64,000 bases of DNA from contig JACKAQ010000003.1 in assembly GCA_020634975.1 (NCBI GenBank), forward strand, positions 284,758 through 348,757, given 5' to 3'. The translations under genes were made by a program, and so were the position numbers. Each line of letters begins with the position of its first letter. The stretch's first letter is position 1. The notes beneath the pieces are model-generated. The model searched no databases. It was not told the DNA's origin and saw only the letters and a program-made list of their open reading frames with translations. Below, piece after piece: positions 54,260 through 62,494 of this stretch. This stretch comes from JACKAQ01 sp020634975 [NCBI: Calditrichia bacterium] (GTDB lineage: Bacteria > Calditrichota > Calditrichia > RBG-13-44-9).

Positions 54260-56230
54260 TTAGTTATCACTGTTACGCCGCGATTTCAGATAATTGATCG
54301 CGCCACCGGCGAGCATAATGTTGATTTGCCGCTCGCTGAGGCTGTGCGTGAGTGAATAGTTTTCATCGCGGGTGCGGTTGTGCGCCACGATTGTTTCGCC
54401 GTTGGCAACGGCGTTTCGCAGATGTTCAACGCGAATCTCGTCGCCCTGCCGGATGCGTTCGTAATCTTCTGCGTTTTCAAATTCGAGGGGTAAAATGCCG
54501 AAATTCGCCAGATTTTGCCAGCCGATGCGCGCGTAACTTTTGGCAATTACCGCAATTTGCCCGAGGTATCGCGGTGCCAGCGCGGCATGCTCGCGGCTTG
54601 ATCCTTGCGCATAATTTTCCCCGCCGACAACGATGTGCCCGCCAAATTCTTCTTTCGCTTTCATCGCGCGATCGTAAAATGTTGTATCGATGATGCTGAA
54701 CGCCCACTTGCTGATTTCCGGAATATTGCTCCGAAACGGCAGCACTTCCGCACCGGCGCGCATGATTTCGTCCGTGGAAATATTGTCACCCATCTTCAGC
54801 AATAATGGCACCTGAAATTCATTTGGCAACGGATTCAATTCGGGAATTGACTTGATATTCGGTCCTTTTTCCAGCTCGATTTCGTGCCCGTTTTTTGCCG
54901 GGGAAATGAGCAATTCCCGGTTGATGTTTTCGGTTTTGGGCTGTTGAAATGCAGGATACGAAATGCCCATCGATTTTTCGAGATCGCGCGGATCGGTAAT
55001 TTCCCCGGTGAGCGCGGACGCTGCGCCGGTTTCCGGGCTGCACAAATACACGAGATCGTCCAGCGTGCCGGAACGTCCCGGGAAATTGCGCGGCATGGTT
55101 CGCAGACTGATTTTTCCGGAGGCAGGCGCCTGACCCATCCCGATGCAGCCCATGCAACCGGCCTGATGAAATCGCGCACCGGCTTTGATCAGCCGGGCAA
55201 ACGCGCCGTCATCCGCCAGATTTTCGGTCACCTGTCGCGATGTCGGGTTGATGTCGAACGACACCTGCGGATGCACGGTTTTGCCATCCACTATTTTGCT
55301 GACCACCCAAAAATCACGATAGCCGGGGTTGGCGGACGAGCCGATTACCACCTGATGCACCGGATTTCCGGCAACATCCCGAACCTTCACCACATTTCCG
55401 GGGCTGCTCGGGCAGGCGATCATCGGTTCCAGTTCGGATAGATTGATTTCATCGTGTAAATCGTATCCGGCACCTTTATCGGGCAACAATTCTCGCCACT
55501 CCCCTTCCCGTTCCTGCCGTTTCATAAAATCGCGAATTTCACCGTCGGAGGGGAAAACCGTGGTGGTCGCGCCCATTTCCGTGCCCATATTGGCGATCAC
55601 GTGGCGATCCATTGCGCTGAGTTCTGCCAGTCCCGGACCGAAATATTCGATGATCATCCCGCGACAGCCGGTGACATCGTAACGCCGGAGCATTTCCAAA
55701 ACCACATCTTTGGCGCTTACCCACGGCGGCAATTTGCCGGTGAGTTTCACACCGAGCACTTTTGGCATTTTGATAAACAGCGGTTCGCCGGCCATCACAA
55801 ACGCCACATCCAGACCGCCGGAACCGAGCGCCAGCATGCCCAACGCGCCGGACGCCGGAGTGTGGCTGTCCGAACCAACCATGGTTTTGCCGGGCTTCCC
55901 GAACCGCTCCATGTGGATCGGATGGCTGACGCCATTGCCCGGACGGCTATACCAAACCCCGAATTTTTGCGCAGCGGAATACAGAAATACGTGGTCGTCC
56001 GCATTCTTGAAATCGGTTTGCAGCAGGTTGTGATCGACATATTGCACAGATAATTCCGTATGCACTTTCGATAATTCCATCGCTTCCAATTCCAGCATCA
56101 CCAGCGTTCCGGTTGCATCCTGCGTTAATGTTTGATCTATTTTTAACCCGATTTCCTCACCCGGAATCATATCTCCGGAAACAATATGGGATTTGATGAG
56201 TTTTTGGGTAACATTCAGGACATCTTGCAT
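54260..56230 (-). CDS. Aconitate hydratase (AcnX/Aquifex-type single-chain)
   Basis: The 656-residue enzyme isomerises citrate and isocitrate in the TCA cycle. [4Fe-4S] ligands are in IACPSSPGN and GCMGCIGMGQ (two Cys of a C-x-x-C pair plus the earlier Cys). Active-site regions are MVGSDSHTPASGALGMLALG and DINPTSRQV, and the swivelling domain carries GGENYAQGSSREHAALAPRY. Length and order match the 'putative aconitase, Aquifex type' rather than the 890-residue AcnA. GGAGG precedes the ATG. An inverted repeat overlaps its predicted promoter. Confidence 0.9.
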   Translation of the reverse strand: MQDVLNVTQKLIKSHIVSGDMIPGEEIGLKIDQTLTQDATGTLVMLELEAMELSKVHTELSVQYVDHNLLQTDFKNADDHVFLYSAAQKFGVWYSRPGNGVSHPIHMERFGKPGKTMVGSDSHTPASGALGMLALGSGGLDVAFVMAGEPLFIKMPKVLGVKLTGKLPPWVSAKDVVLEMLRRYDVTGCRGMIIEYFGPGLAELSAMDRHVIANMGTEMGATTTVFPSDGEIRDFMKRQEREGEWRELLPDKGAGYDLHDEINLSELEPMIACPSSPGNVVKVRDVAGNPVHQVVIGSSANPGYRDFWVVSKIVDGKTVHPQVSFDINPTSRQVTENLADDGAFARLIKAGARFHQAGCMGCIGMGQAPASGKISLRTMPRNFPGRSGTLDDLVYLCSPETGAASALTGEITDPRDLEKSMGISYPAFQQPKTENINRELLISPAKNGHEIELEKGPNIKSIPELNPLPNEFQVPLLLKMGDNISTDEIMRAGAEVLPFRSNIPEISKWAFSIIDTTFYDRAMKAKEEFGGHIVVGGENYAQGSSREHAALAPRYLGQIAVIAKSYARIGWQNLANFGILPLEFENAEDYERIRQGDEIRVEHLRNAVANGETIVAHNRTRDENYSLTHSLSERQINIMLAGGAINYLKSRRNSDN

Positions 56231-56244
56231 AAGTCCTCCAATTT

Positions 56245-56275
56245 ATTGACACTTATATATTTATACTGTGTCAAT
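56245..56275. promoter_or_regulatory. Inverted repeat in the aconitase promoter
   Basis: ATTGACAC (56245-56252) pairs with GTGTCAAT (56268-56275) across 15 AT-rich bases. On the minus strand it contains TTGACA and a TATAA-rich spacer, followed by GGAGG and the aconitase ATG 15 bases past the repeat. It suggests a promoter overlapped by a dimeric repressor or activator site. Confidence 0.5.
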
Positions 56276-56351
56276 TTATGAAGTTTCGTGATTTACAGAT
56301 TTTTCCGAGCGATGCAGGTTGGTAAATCGGAAAACGATCCAGCGGGAATTA

Positions 56352-56627
56352 TTAAAAAGGTATCATGTTGATCAAAAACGGAAACCCTGGTTTATCAGAA
56401 ACTTGCTCAATTTGCGCTTTCTCATTGCCACGTTTTACGAATCGTTTTCTGTGCCAACTGGCAGCGGTAATATAAATTTCGTTCATTTCGGAATTCGCCC
56501 CGCCGATTGAAATAACCCGCAGCGATTCAATTTCATAATTTACAGATTCCAAAAACTGATACAGCTTTTCCGCATCCGACTGTGCAAAGTTACCGGCAAT
56601 ATATTTGACAATTGAAAGAATAGACAT
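56352..56627 (-). CDS. Small protein of unknown function (91 aa)
   Basis: The ATG at 56627 has GGAGG 7 bases upstream, strong support for a real gene. The product MSILSIVKYIAGNFAQSDAE runs to about 91 residues, mainly helix-strand with YQFLESVNYEIESLRVIS, and a basic tail (HRKRFVKRGNEKAQ). No signal peptide or known motif. It may be an adaptor or a defence-type small protein, but nothing supports one reading. Codon use and base composition become AT-rich just upstream of it. Confidence 0.6.
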   Translation of the reverse strand: MSILSIVKYIAGNFAQSDAEKLYQFLESVNYEIESLRVISIGGANSEMNEIYITAASWHRKRFVKRGNEKAQIEQVSDKPGFPFLINMIPF

Positions 56628-57041
56628 CACATTACCTCCGGAAGATGTTGAAGTGTTGAAAAATAATGGCGGGGAAAAGTTAATATGTCATCGCGAAAAA
56701 CGCAATATATTAGTGAACTTTTTTACACCTAACCTTAACAGGTGATAGATGTTGAGTGATTGGATATGCGTTGAAAATGAGATTTTTCGTCTCTTTAGGA
56801 AAACAACAAAGCATCTGAGTTTAAAACAATCAAGCTAATACTGACACTACGTATTGAGCTGCCAAAATTTATAGTTCGCTATTTTTTTGAAATTACAAAC
56901 TGTGTGTAACAGTCAAAAAAATGACATTTGAGGTTGATTCTGAATAAATTTTGTTTTCAATTATAGCTGTATTTTGATTTTCAAAGCGAACGCAATATTT
57001 TAGACAGAAGAAAAGAAATTCCATGACAAAAAGGGTGAAAA
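56628..57041. other. AT-rich gene-free gap
   Basis: This stretch of about 410 bases is clearly richer in A and T than the surrounding 50 kb. Apart from the ribosome site of the 56627 gene at its left end, it has no plausible frame with a ribosome site, no tRNA and no clear hairpin. It begins the AT-rich segment that ends at about 58030. Confidence 0.5.
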
Positions 57042-57248
57042 ATGCGGGAACAGTTGAGCATTTTTGATTTGATGCAGGATGATTTGCGCAAGCTGTATGA
57101 TGAACGTGCAGCAATCCAACAACAAATAGATGAAGCACTGAGCAGCGATGACCAGAAGACGTTCGAGCAGTGCAAAAAACAGCTGGATGATGTTCAGAAA
57201 AAAATAAATGGAATACAACTCCGCACCCGCAGCAAAGGCGCAAAATAA
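57042..57248 (+). CDS. Small coiled-coil protein (68 aa)
   Basis: AAGGGTG precedes the ATG by 6 bases. The product MREQLSIFDLMQDDLRKLYD continues ERAAIQQQIDEALSSDDQKT, a charged amphipathic helix with heptad-like spacing, and a basic end. It may be a short coiled-coil regulator. It sits inside the AT-rich segment and is upstream of the truncated phosphatase gene. Confidence 0.55.
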   Translation: MREQLSIFDLMQDDLRKLYDERAAIQQQIDEALSSDDQKTFEQCKKQLDDVQKKINGIQLRTRSKGAK

Positions 57249-57439
57249 CCGGCATCGTTTTAATTCAATTTTGGGTTAGAACTCAATATCAGCAGTTTTT
57301 TATCAAAGAAAAGTTTCCTTTGCAGATGTATTTATTTATCTTCTTATCACAGGTTCAAAAAAAACAATGTATTAACAATGATTCTAACCTGCATTTTAAT
57401 AGTAAATGACGAATCTCTGAATTTATTTAGAAGACTCAA

Positions 57440-58035
57440 TTGATAAAAAATAACTCTTTGCCCAAAAGCAAATTCTGGAAATATATACCTTTTAGAAGAT
57501 ATCTAATATTTGTCTCGGCGATATTCTTCCTGTTCTCAGGATTCGGATTTATCATCGATCTGCTTTCATTAGGTTCATTTTCAGAACTGCTGCTTTTTTT
57601 TAATGTAATTTATTCAGGGATTGTTGCAGTACTCTACGTTTATACTTTTACAAGAAATCTTAAATTCCTTCCTTTTACTATCTTATTTCAGATCGTCGTT
57701 GGCATAAGCATCTGGCGAGGAGCCGGGCACTTACCGCTTTCCGAATTTCCCCAAAGAGCATTTTTTGATGCCGTTGGAATTTTAGTGACAATTTTTCTGG
57801 GATATATACTGTTTGTTATATTTATAAATAAAGAGGGATTAAGAAATTTTCGACTTCAGGCTGAAATGGACCTTGCGCAGGATCTTCATTCGAACCTTGT
57901 TCCAAAACTTGAAATCGTCAATGACCGTTTTGAAATATTTGGCGTATCTAATCCTACCGATGAAGTCGGCGGCGATTTAGTTGACTATTTCGAAAATGGG
58001 ACTTCTCATACCTGTTATATTGCAGATGTATCGCC
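57440..58035 (+). pseudogene. Truncated SpoIIE-type PP2C phosphatase with membrane N-terminus
   Basis: Residues 1-145 hold about five membrane helices (RYLIFVSAIFFLFSGFGFII, FFDAVGILVTIFLGYILFVI). Then comes AEMDLAQDLHSNLVPKLEIV and the SpoIIE/PP2C start SNPTDEVGGDLVDYFENG to IADVS. In the family the DVS is followed by GHG and another 150 residues of metal-binding core. Here the sequence passes at about 58031 into the antisense of kdgK, giving the unrelated tail to 58192. So only the N-terminal half remains. The joint may be real recombination or an assembly join. Confidence 0.75.
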
Positions 58036-58563
58036 TAGCGCCTTCGGTGCTCCATATCTGGCGAAATTGAGGTCGCAGCTCACTGTGGCACCGGCAGCTT
58101 TTGCGGCTTTGCAGGCTTCGATAATTGCGGCGCGCGGCTGTTCCCCCAACGCCGGCGTGATGCCCGTCAGTGAAACCACTTGGCACTGCTAAACACTTGT
58201 TTCCAATCGACTTCGCCAGGTTCGATTTCCGCATTGCAGCATGTGCGCGATCGTAAACGACTTTCGAAGCGCGCTGGCTGGCACCGGTTTCCAGAAAATA
58301 AATGCCCACCCGATCACCTTTTCGCACGATGAAATCATCTTTCACACCAAAGCGCCGGAGGTGATTGACTGCAGCCTGCCCGATTTCGTGTTTGGGCAAA
58401 CGGCTAACGAAATAACTTTCCAACCCGTAATTGGACAGCGCCACAGCAACATTGGCTTCGCCGCCGCCGTAAGTGACATCAAATTGTTGCGCCTGCACAA
58501 ACCGGCTGAATCCGGGCGTGGAAAGCCGCAGCATAATTTCCCCAAATGTTACCACTTTGACAT
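58031..58563 (-). pseudogene. kdgK: 2-keto-3-deoxygluconate kinase fragment with four frameshifts
   Basis: The start at 58563 has GGAG 8 bases upstream (MSK, then VVTFGEIMLRLSTPGFSRFV). Ribokinase-type N-terminus continues as YGGGEANVAVALSNYGLESY, KGDRVGIYFLETGASQRASK, VYDRAHAA, then EIEPGEVDWKQVFSSAKWFH, TGITPALGEQPRAAIIEACK and ATVSCDLNFRQIWSTEGARR. Joining these needs one added base near 58556, 58233, 58168 and 58063. The gene ends at about 58031 where it meets the phosphatase fragment, losing the ATP-site half. It would phosphorylate KDG to KDPG, between UxaA and Eda. Confidence 0.85.
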
Positions 58564-58617
58564 TTTTGTAACTCCTGTAAAATCTTATATTTAGATTTTA
58601 TAAATATTTCATTTTTC

Positions 58618-58679
58618 AGATTCCTGCCTTCACAGGAATGACCGGGTAGTTGTCTTTCCTGCGAAAGCAGGAATCTCCA
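58618..58679. repeat. REP-like inverted hairpin pair
   Basis: AGATTCCTGCCTTCACAGGA with ATGACC and TTCCTGCGAAAGCAGGAATC with TCC form two hairpins in inverted order in the kdgK-eda gap. They match the pair at 52372-52444 in arrangement and sequence. Confidence 0.75.
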
Positions 58680-58715
58680 GATTTTCAGCAATTATCCTGA
58701 AACGTTATTGCGCAC

Positions 58716-59357
58716 TTATTTTCGCACAGCATCGATGCTCTGTTTCAAAATTCTGGCGTTTTCGGTAAGCTGGGCAAAATTTTCGCTGTCGATGGCTTTT
58801 TGTCCAGCAACGCACCACCGACGCCCACGGCACATGCACCGGCGTTGATCCACTCGCCCGCGTTGGTCAGCGATACGCCGCCGGTGGGCATCAGATTCAG
58901 GTGTGGCATCGGCGCTTTGATCGCTTTGAAAATGGCATCCCAACCACGTCCGCCGGAAAACTTTGACGATATCCGCGCCAAGTTCGTGCGCGGTTAATAT
59001 TTCTGTGGGTGTGAAACAACCGGGCATCACCGGCAAATTGTAACGATGCGCCGTTTGCACAACTTCCGGTTTGAACACCGGACTGACCACATATTTTGCA
59101 CCGGCGTTGATCGCCAGTCGCGCCGTTTCCGAATCGAGCACCGAACCGACGCCGATAAGCACCTCTTTCGGTAACGCTCGCGATGCTTCTTCGATCACTT
59201 TCAGCGCGTTGGGCGTGGTCATCGTGATTTCCAGCGCAAAAATCCCGCCTTCCAGCAATGCTTCGGCAACATGCATTAATTTTTGGGAATCGCTCATCCG
59301 AATGACCGCCACCGCGCCGCCATCGATGATTTTTTGAACGATTTCAAATCGGGTCAT
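58716..59357 (-). CDS. eda: KDPG/KHG aldolase (two frameshifts)
   Basis: Eda cleaves 2-keto-3-deoxy-6-phosphogluconate to pyruvate and glyceraldehyde-3-phosphate. The ATG at 59357 has GGAG 7 bases upstream. Intact parts: FEIVQKIIDGGAVAVIRMSD, ALLEGGIFALEITMTTP (catalytic Glu), VGSVLDSETARLAINAGAKY with the VVSP and KPEVVQTAHRYN regions. One base missing in the A-run at 58957-58960 shifts out the FSGGRGWDAIFKAIKAP and MPTGGVSLTNAGEWINAG core; another at 58797-58801 returns to frame. The Schiff-base Lys and phosphate loop lie in these pieces. About 213 residues when restored. Confidence 0.85.
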   Translation of the reverse strand: MTRFEIVQKIIDGGAVAVIRMSDSQKLMHVAEALLEGGIFALEITMTTPNALKVIEEASRALPKEVLIGVGSVLDSETARLAINAGAKYVVSPVFKPEVVQTAHRYNLPVMPGCFTPTEILTAHELGADIVKVFRRTWLGCHFQSDQSADATPESDAHRRRIADQRGRVDQRRCMCRGRRWCVAGQKAIDSENFAQLTENARILKQSIDAVRK

Positions 59358-59394
59358 TGTTTTCTCCAAACGCAAATAAATCGTTGTATTTGCA

Positions 59395-60948
59395 TTATTT
59401 ATAGTTTTCCAAAACAGTTGTCAGCGTGGCTTCGGGACCGTCGCGAAGAATGGCATCGAGATACTGTGAAACCTGATGGATGAACGTTTTACCGTTCTCG
59501 ATATTATCCGGCCAAATAAACCGGTTGCTGCATATTTCACTGACCAGCGCTTCTGTGTTCACAATTTCACCCGCATCGAACGCCTGCCACTGTTCCATAA
59601 AATAGCTCGCGGCGGCATCGTTGACGGGATAGCGCACACCGTTGATTTCCCCGAAGAAATGATTGCCGTCCTGTGTTGGCGCTTTCATAAATCGCAAATA
59701 TGCTGCGTAACCGAGGCAAATCAATTTTGGAAAATCGCCGGATTTTTGGTGATATCGCGTGATCAACTGCAGCACGCGGTTGCGCATTTTCATCGTCGAT
59801 TGCACGGTGATATCCAGCAGCGCATGTTTGAGATACGGGTTTCGAAATCGTTGTAACACATCGTCGATATATCTGTTGACAATTTGCGAATCCATTTCGA
59901 GGCACGGGCCGATTTCCCGGCGCATTACGGATTCCACAAATCCGGAAATTTTCGGGTCGTTCATCATTTCGATGACATATTCAAAGCCACACAAATACGC
60001 CAACGGCACGCTGATGGTATGGCTGGCGTTGAGCAAGCGCAGCTTTCGTTCGCGAAAATCATCGATATTTTCCCGCACGATAATTGATGGATTGTCATCA
60101 CAAAATGCTAATTTTTCCTGCAAATCCGAACCTCCTTCGATGGCAAACAAACTGTATAATTCCGAACACGTCAACATTTCGTCGCGAAACCCCAGGTGCG
60201 CGGTGAGTTGTTCCATCCGCGCCGTGTCCGGTTTTCCCGGCACAATCCGATCCACCAGCGTGTTGCAAAAACGGTTGGCGCCGATCACCCAATCCTTGAA
60301 TCCGCCGCCCAACTGCCAAATATCCGCGAGTTGTAGCACTATACCGCGCAAAACAGTGCCGATATTCTCCAGCAATTCGCAGGGCAAAATGATCAGTCCG
60401 CGCGATTCATCGCCGCGAAAAGTGAGGAATCGCCGGTAAAGCACGGCGGTCAATTTTCCGGGAAATGTGGTCGGCGGTTCGCGGTCGATGCGATCGGTTT
60501 CATCAAAAACAATGCCCGCTTCGGTGGTGTTGGACACAATGATTTCCAGTTCCGGGCTTTCCGCGACGCTCAACACGCTCTGCCAATCCTCATTCGCGAC
60601 AATTGCGCGGCTGATCGACGAACAGACCGTAAATGATTCTACTGGCTCGCCGTTCGCCAAACCCATCGCGCAAAGCGTGTATAATCCGTCCTGGTTTTCG
60701 AGAATTTCCGATCGTTTCCCGCCAGTCGATTGCGCCACCACAATCCGCCCGTTAAAGCGATTTTGCTGATTGGCAGTATGAATGAAATAATCGAAAAAAC
60801 CGCGCAAAAACGCGCCGGAACCGAACTGCAAAATTTTTTCCGGCAAGTGAAATGTCGCCGGATCGGGAAAACTGGCAGATGTATTCGATGCGTTTTTTTG
60901 GTTAAATCTATCAACCACAAACTGTTGATTTAACTGAGGATAGCTCAC
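59395..60948 (-). CDS. uxaB: Tagaturonate reductase (altronate oxidoreductase)
   Basis: The enzyme reduces tagaturonate with NADH to altronate. I choose the GTG at 60948, which overlaps the uxaA stop (GTGA) and has GGAGGG 9 bases upstream; an in-frame TTG lies further up. About 517 residues, the usual UxaB length. The Rossmann entry is KILQFGSGAFLRGFFDYFIH, followed by IIVSNTTEAGIVFDETDR and the polyol-dehydrogenase core LLNASHTISVPLAYLCGFE with the catalytic Lys region (QSTMKMRNRVLQLITRYH). It sits in the uxaA-uxaB-eda order. Fructuronate reductase activity is the alternative. Confidence 0.9.
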   Translation of the reverse strand: MSYPQLNQQFVVDRFNQKNASNTSASFPDPATFHLPEKILQFGSGAFLRGFFDYFIHTANQQNRFNGRIVVAQSTGGKRSEILENQDGLYTLCAMGLANGEPVESFTVCSSISRAIVANEDWQSVLSVAESPELEIIVSNTTEAGIVFDETDRIDREPPTTFPGKLTAVLYRRFLTFRGDESRGLIILPCELLENIGTVLRGIVLQLADIWQLGGGFKDWVIGANRFCNTLVDRIVPGKPDTARMEQLTAHLGFRDEMLTCSELYSLFAIEGGSDLQEKLAFCDDNPSIIVRENIDDFRERKLRLLNASHTISVPLAYLCGFEYVIEMMNDPKISGFVESVMRREIGPCLEMDSQIVNRYIDDVLQRFRNPYLKHALLDITVQSTMKMRNRVLQLITRYHQKSGDFPKLICLGYAAYLRFMKAPTQDGNHFFGEINGVRYPVNDAAASYFMEQWQAFDAGEIVNTEALVSEICSNRFIWPDNIENGKTFIHQVSQYLDAILRDGPEATLTTVLENYK

Positions 60949-62465
60949 AGCGTAACGCCCTCCTTCCAAATGGCGATTTCGCGATAATCATTGATTTCAT
61001 TTTTTGCCAGTCGTTTGCCGGATGCCACTTCAAGAATGAAATTAAAAAATGTTTCCGCTAGCGCATTAAGCGTGGTGTTGCCTTCGAGCAATTCGCCGGC
61101 GTTAAAATCGATCCAGTGCGGTTTTTGCTGAAAAATCGCCGAATTGGACGAAATTTTGAGCGTCGGCACGGGCGTGCCCAACGGCGTGCCGCGACCGGTA
61201 GTGAACAGCACGATTGTTGCACCGGCGGCGACTTCCGCGGTTGTGGAAACGCCATCGTTTCCCGGCGCAGTGAGCAGCGCCAAACCGCCCAGTTGCGGCG
61301 TTGCGGCTTCGCCGTAATCGAGCACCTGCGCGACCGGTGCTGTACCTCCTTTTTGGGTGGCGCCCAGCGATTTGTCTTCCAGCGTGGTCAGTCCGCCCGC
61401 CTTGTTGCCCGGCGACGGATTTTCGTAAACCGGCTGTCCGTGGCGAATAAAATATTGTTTGAAATCGTTAATCATTGCGACGACGCGGGAAAACACCGCC
61501 TCGTTGACCGCGCGATTCATCAGTTGCTGCTCCGCGCCGAACATTTCCGGTACTTCCGTGAGCAATGGCGTGCCGCCGAAATTGCTGAGCATGTCGGCGA
61601 TTTTGCCGAGCAGCGGATTCGCGGTGATGCCCGAAAATCCATCCGAACCGCCGCATTTCAGCCCGATCACCAGATCAGACGCCGGGCATTCGCTGCGCCG
61701 GTCGTTTTTGGCGATCCCGAACAATTCCGCGACTGCCTCAACGCCGGTTTCAATTTCATCGATCACCGATTGCGAATAAAAATAGCGCAGCCGCGATGCG
61801 TCGATATCTCCGGCAAGTTTCAGCAACTCGTCCATTTGGTTATTTTCGCAGCCGAGCCCCATCACCAAAACGCCACCGGTGTTCGGGTGGCGCATCAGTC
61901 CCGCCAGAATTTTGCGGGTGTTGCCGAGATCGTCGCCCAACTGGCTGCAGCCGTAGGGATGCACAAATGTGTGCACACCGTCGATGCCTTTCCCGGCGAA
62001 ACGTTCGTTGCAAATTCGCGCGATTTTTTCGGCGGAGCGATTCACACAGCCGACGGTGTTGACGATCCAGATATCGTTGCGCGTGCCGACGCGCCCATTC
62101 GTCCGGCGATATCCCAAAAATGTGGGGATTTTCGCCGGTTTCCGCGATGCAGCATTCAGATTTGGCTGGTAGCTGTAATTCAATTCGCCACTCAAATCCG
62201 TTGCCAGATTGTGCGAATGTACCCACTCCCCCGCCGCGATGGGTTGTGTCGCATGCCCGATGATGTGCCCGTATTTCACTATTTTCGCATTTTCCGGCAC
62301 ATCGTGCAGCGCGATTTTGTGACCGGCAGGCACATCCGTTTTTAGCGAAATTTGTCTGTTATCCACCGTGATCGCATGCCCTTTTTCAAGCGCTTTCACC
62401 GCGACAACCACGTTATCCGATTCATGTATTTTTACGATATCCAATGCAATCGTGTTGCTTGCCAT
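60945..62465 (-). CDS. uxaA: Altronate dehydratase
   Basis: UxaA dehydrates altronate to 2-keto-3-deoxygluconate. The 506-residue protein has an N-terminal SAF domain (about 12-90: VVAVKALEKGHAITVDNRQI) and a C-terminal dehydratase domain with FLGYRRTNGRVGTRNDIWIV, VHPYGCSQLGDDLGNTRKIL, GLGCENNQMDELL, GLKCGGSDGFSGITANP and FTTGRGTPLGTPVPTLKI. The conserved cysteines and the GCGGSDG-type segment are intact. GGGAG lies 5 bases before the ATG. Its stop overlaps the uxaB GTG start. Confidence 0.93.
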   Translation of the reverse strand: MASNTIALDIVKIHESDNVVVAVKALEKGHAITVDNRQISLKTDVPAGHKIALHDVPENAKIVKYGHIIGHATQPIAAGEWVHSHNLATDLSGELNYSYQPNLNAASRKPAKIPTFLGYRRTNGRVGTRNDIWIVNTVGCVNRSAEKIARICNERFAGKGIDGVHTFVHPYGCSQLGDDLGNTRKILAGLMRHPNTGGVLVMGLGCENNQMDELLKLAGDIDASRLRYFYSQSVIDEIETGVEAVAELFGIAKNDRRSECPASDLVIGLKCGGSDGFSGITANPLLGKIADMLSNFGGTPLLTEVPEMFGAEQQLMNRAVNEAVFSRVVAMINDFKQYFIRHGQPVYENPSPGNKAGGLTTLEDKSLGATQKGGTAPVAQVLDYGEAATPQLGGLALLTAPGNDGVSTTAEVAAGATIVLFTTGRGTPLGTPVPTLKISSNSAIFQQKPHWIDFNAGELLEGNTTLNALAETFFNFILEVASGKRLAKNEINDYREIAIWKEGVTL

Positions 62466-62494
62466 TGTTTCTCCCGCCGGAATCCGGCAGTGTA

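Noticed and set aside
56893-57255. A 120-codon minus-strand frame opposite the small coiled-coil gene
   Set aside because: No ribosome site, low-complexity Cys/His/Leu content typical of an antisense shadow.
58036-58192. C-terminal tail of the phosphatase-like frame as a genuine protein domain
   Set aside because: It is the reverse strand of kdgK and has no similarity to the rest of a SpoIIE domain.
61116-62345. A 409-codon plus-strand frame opposite uxaA
   Set aside because: Antisense to a clear uxaA; no start signal or recognisable product.
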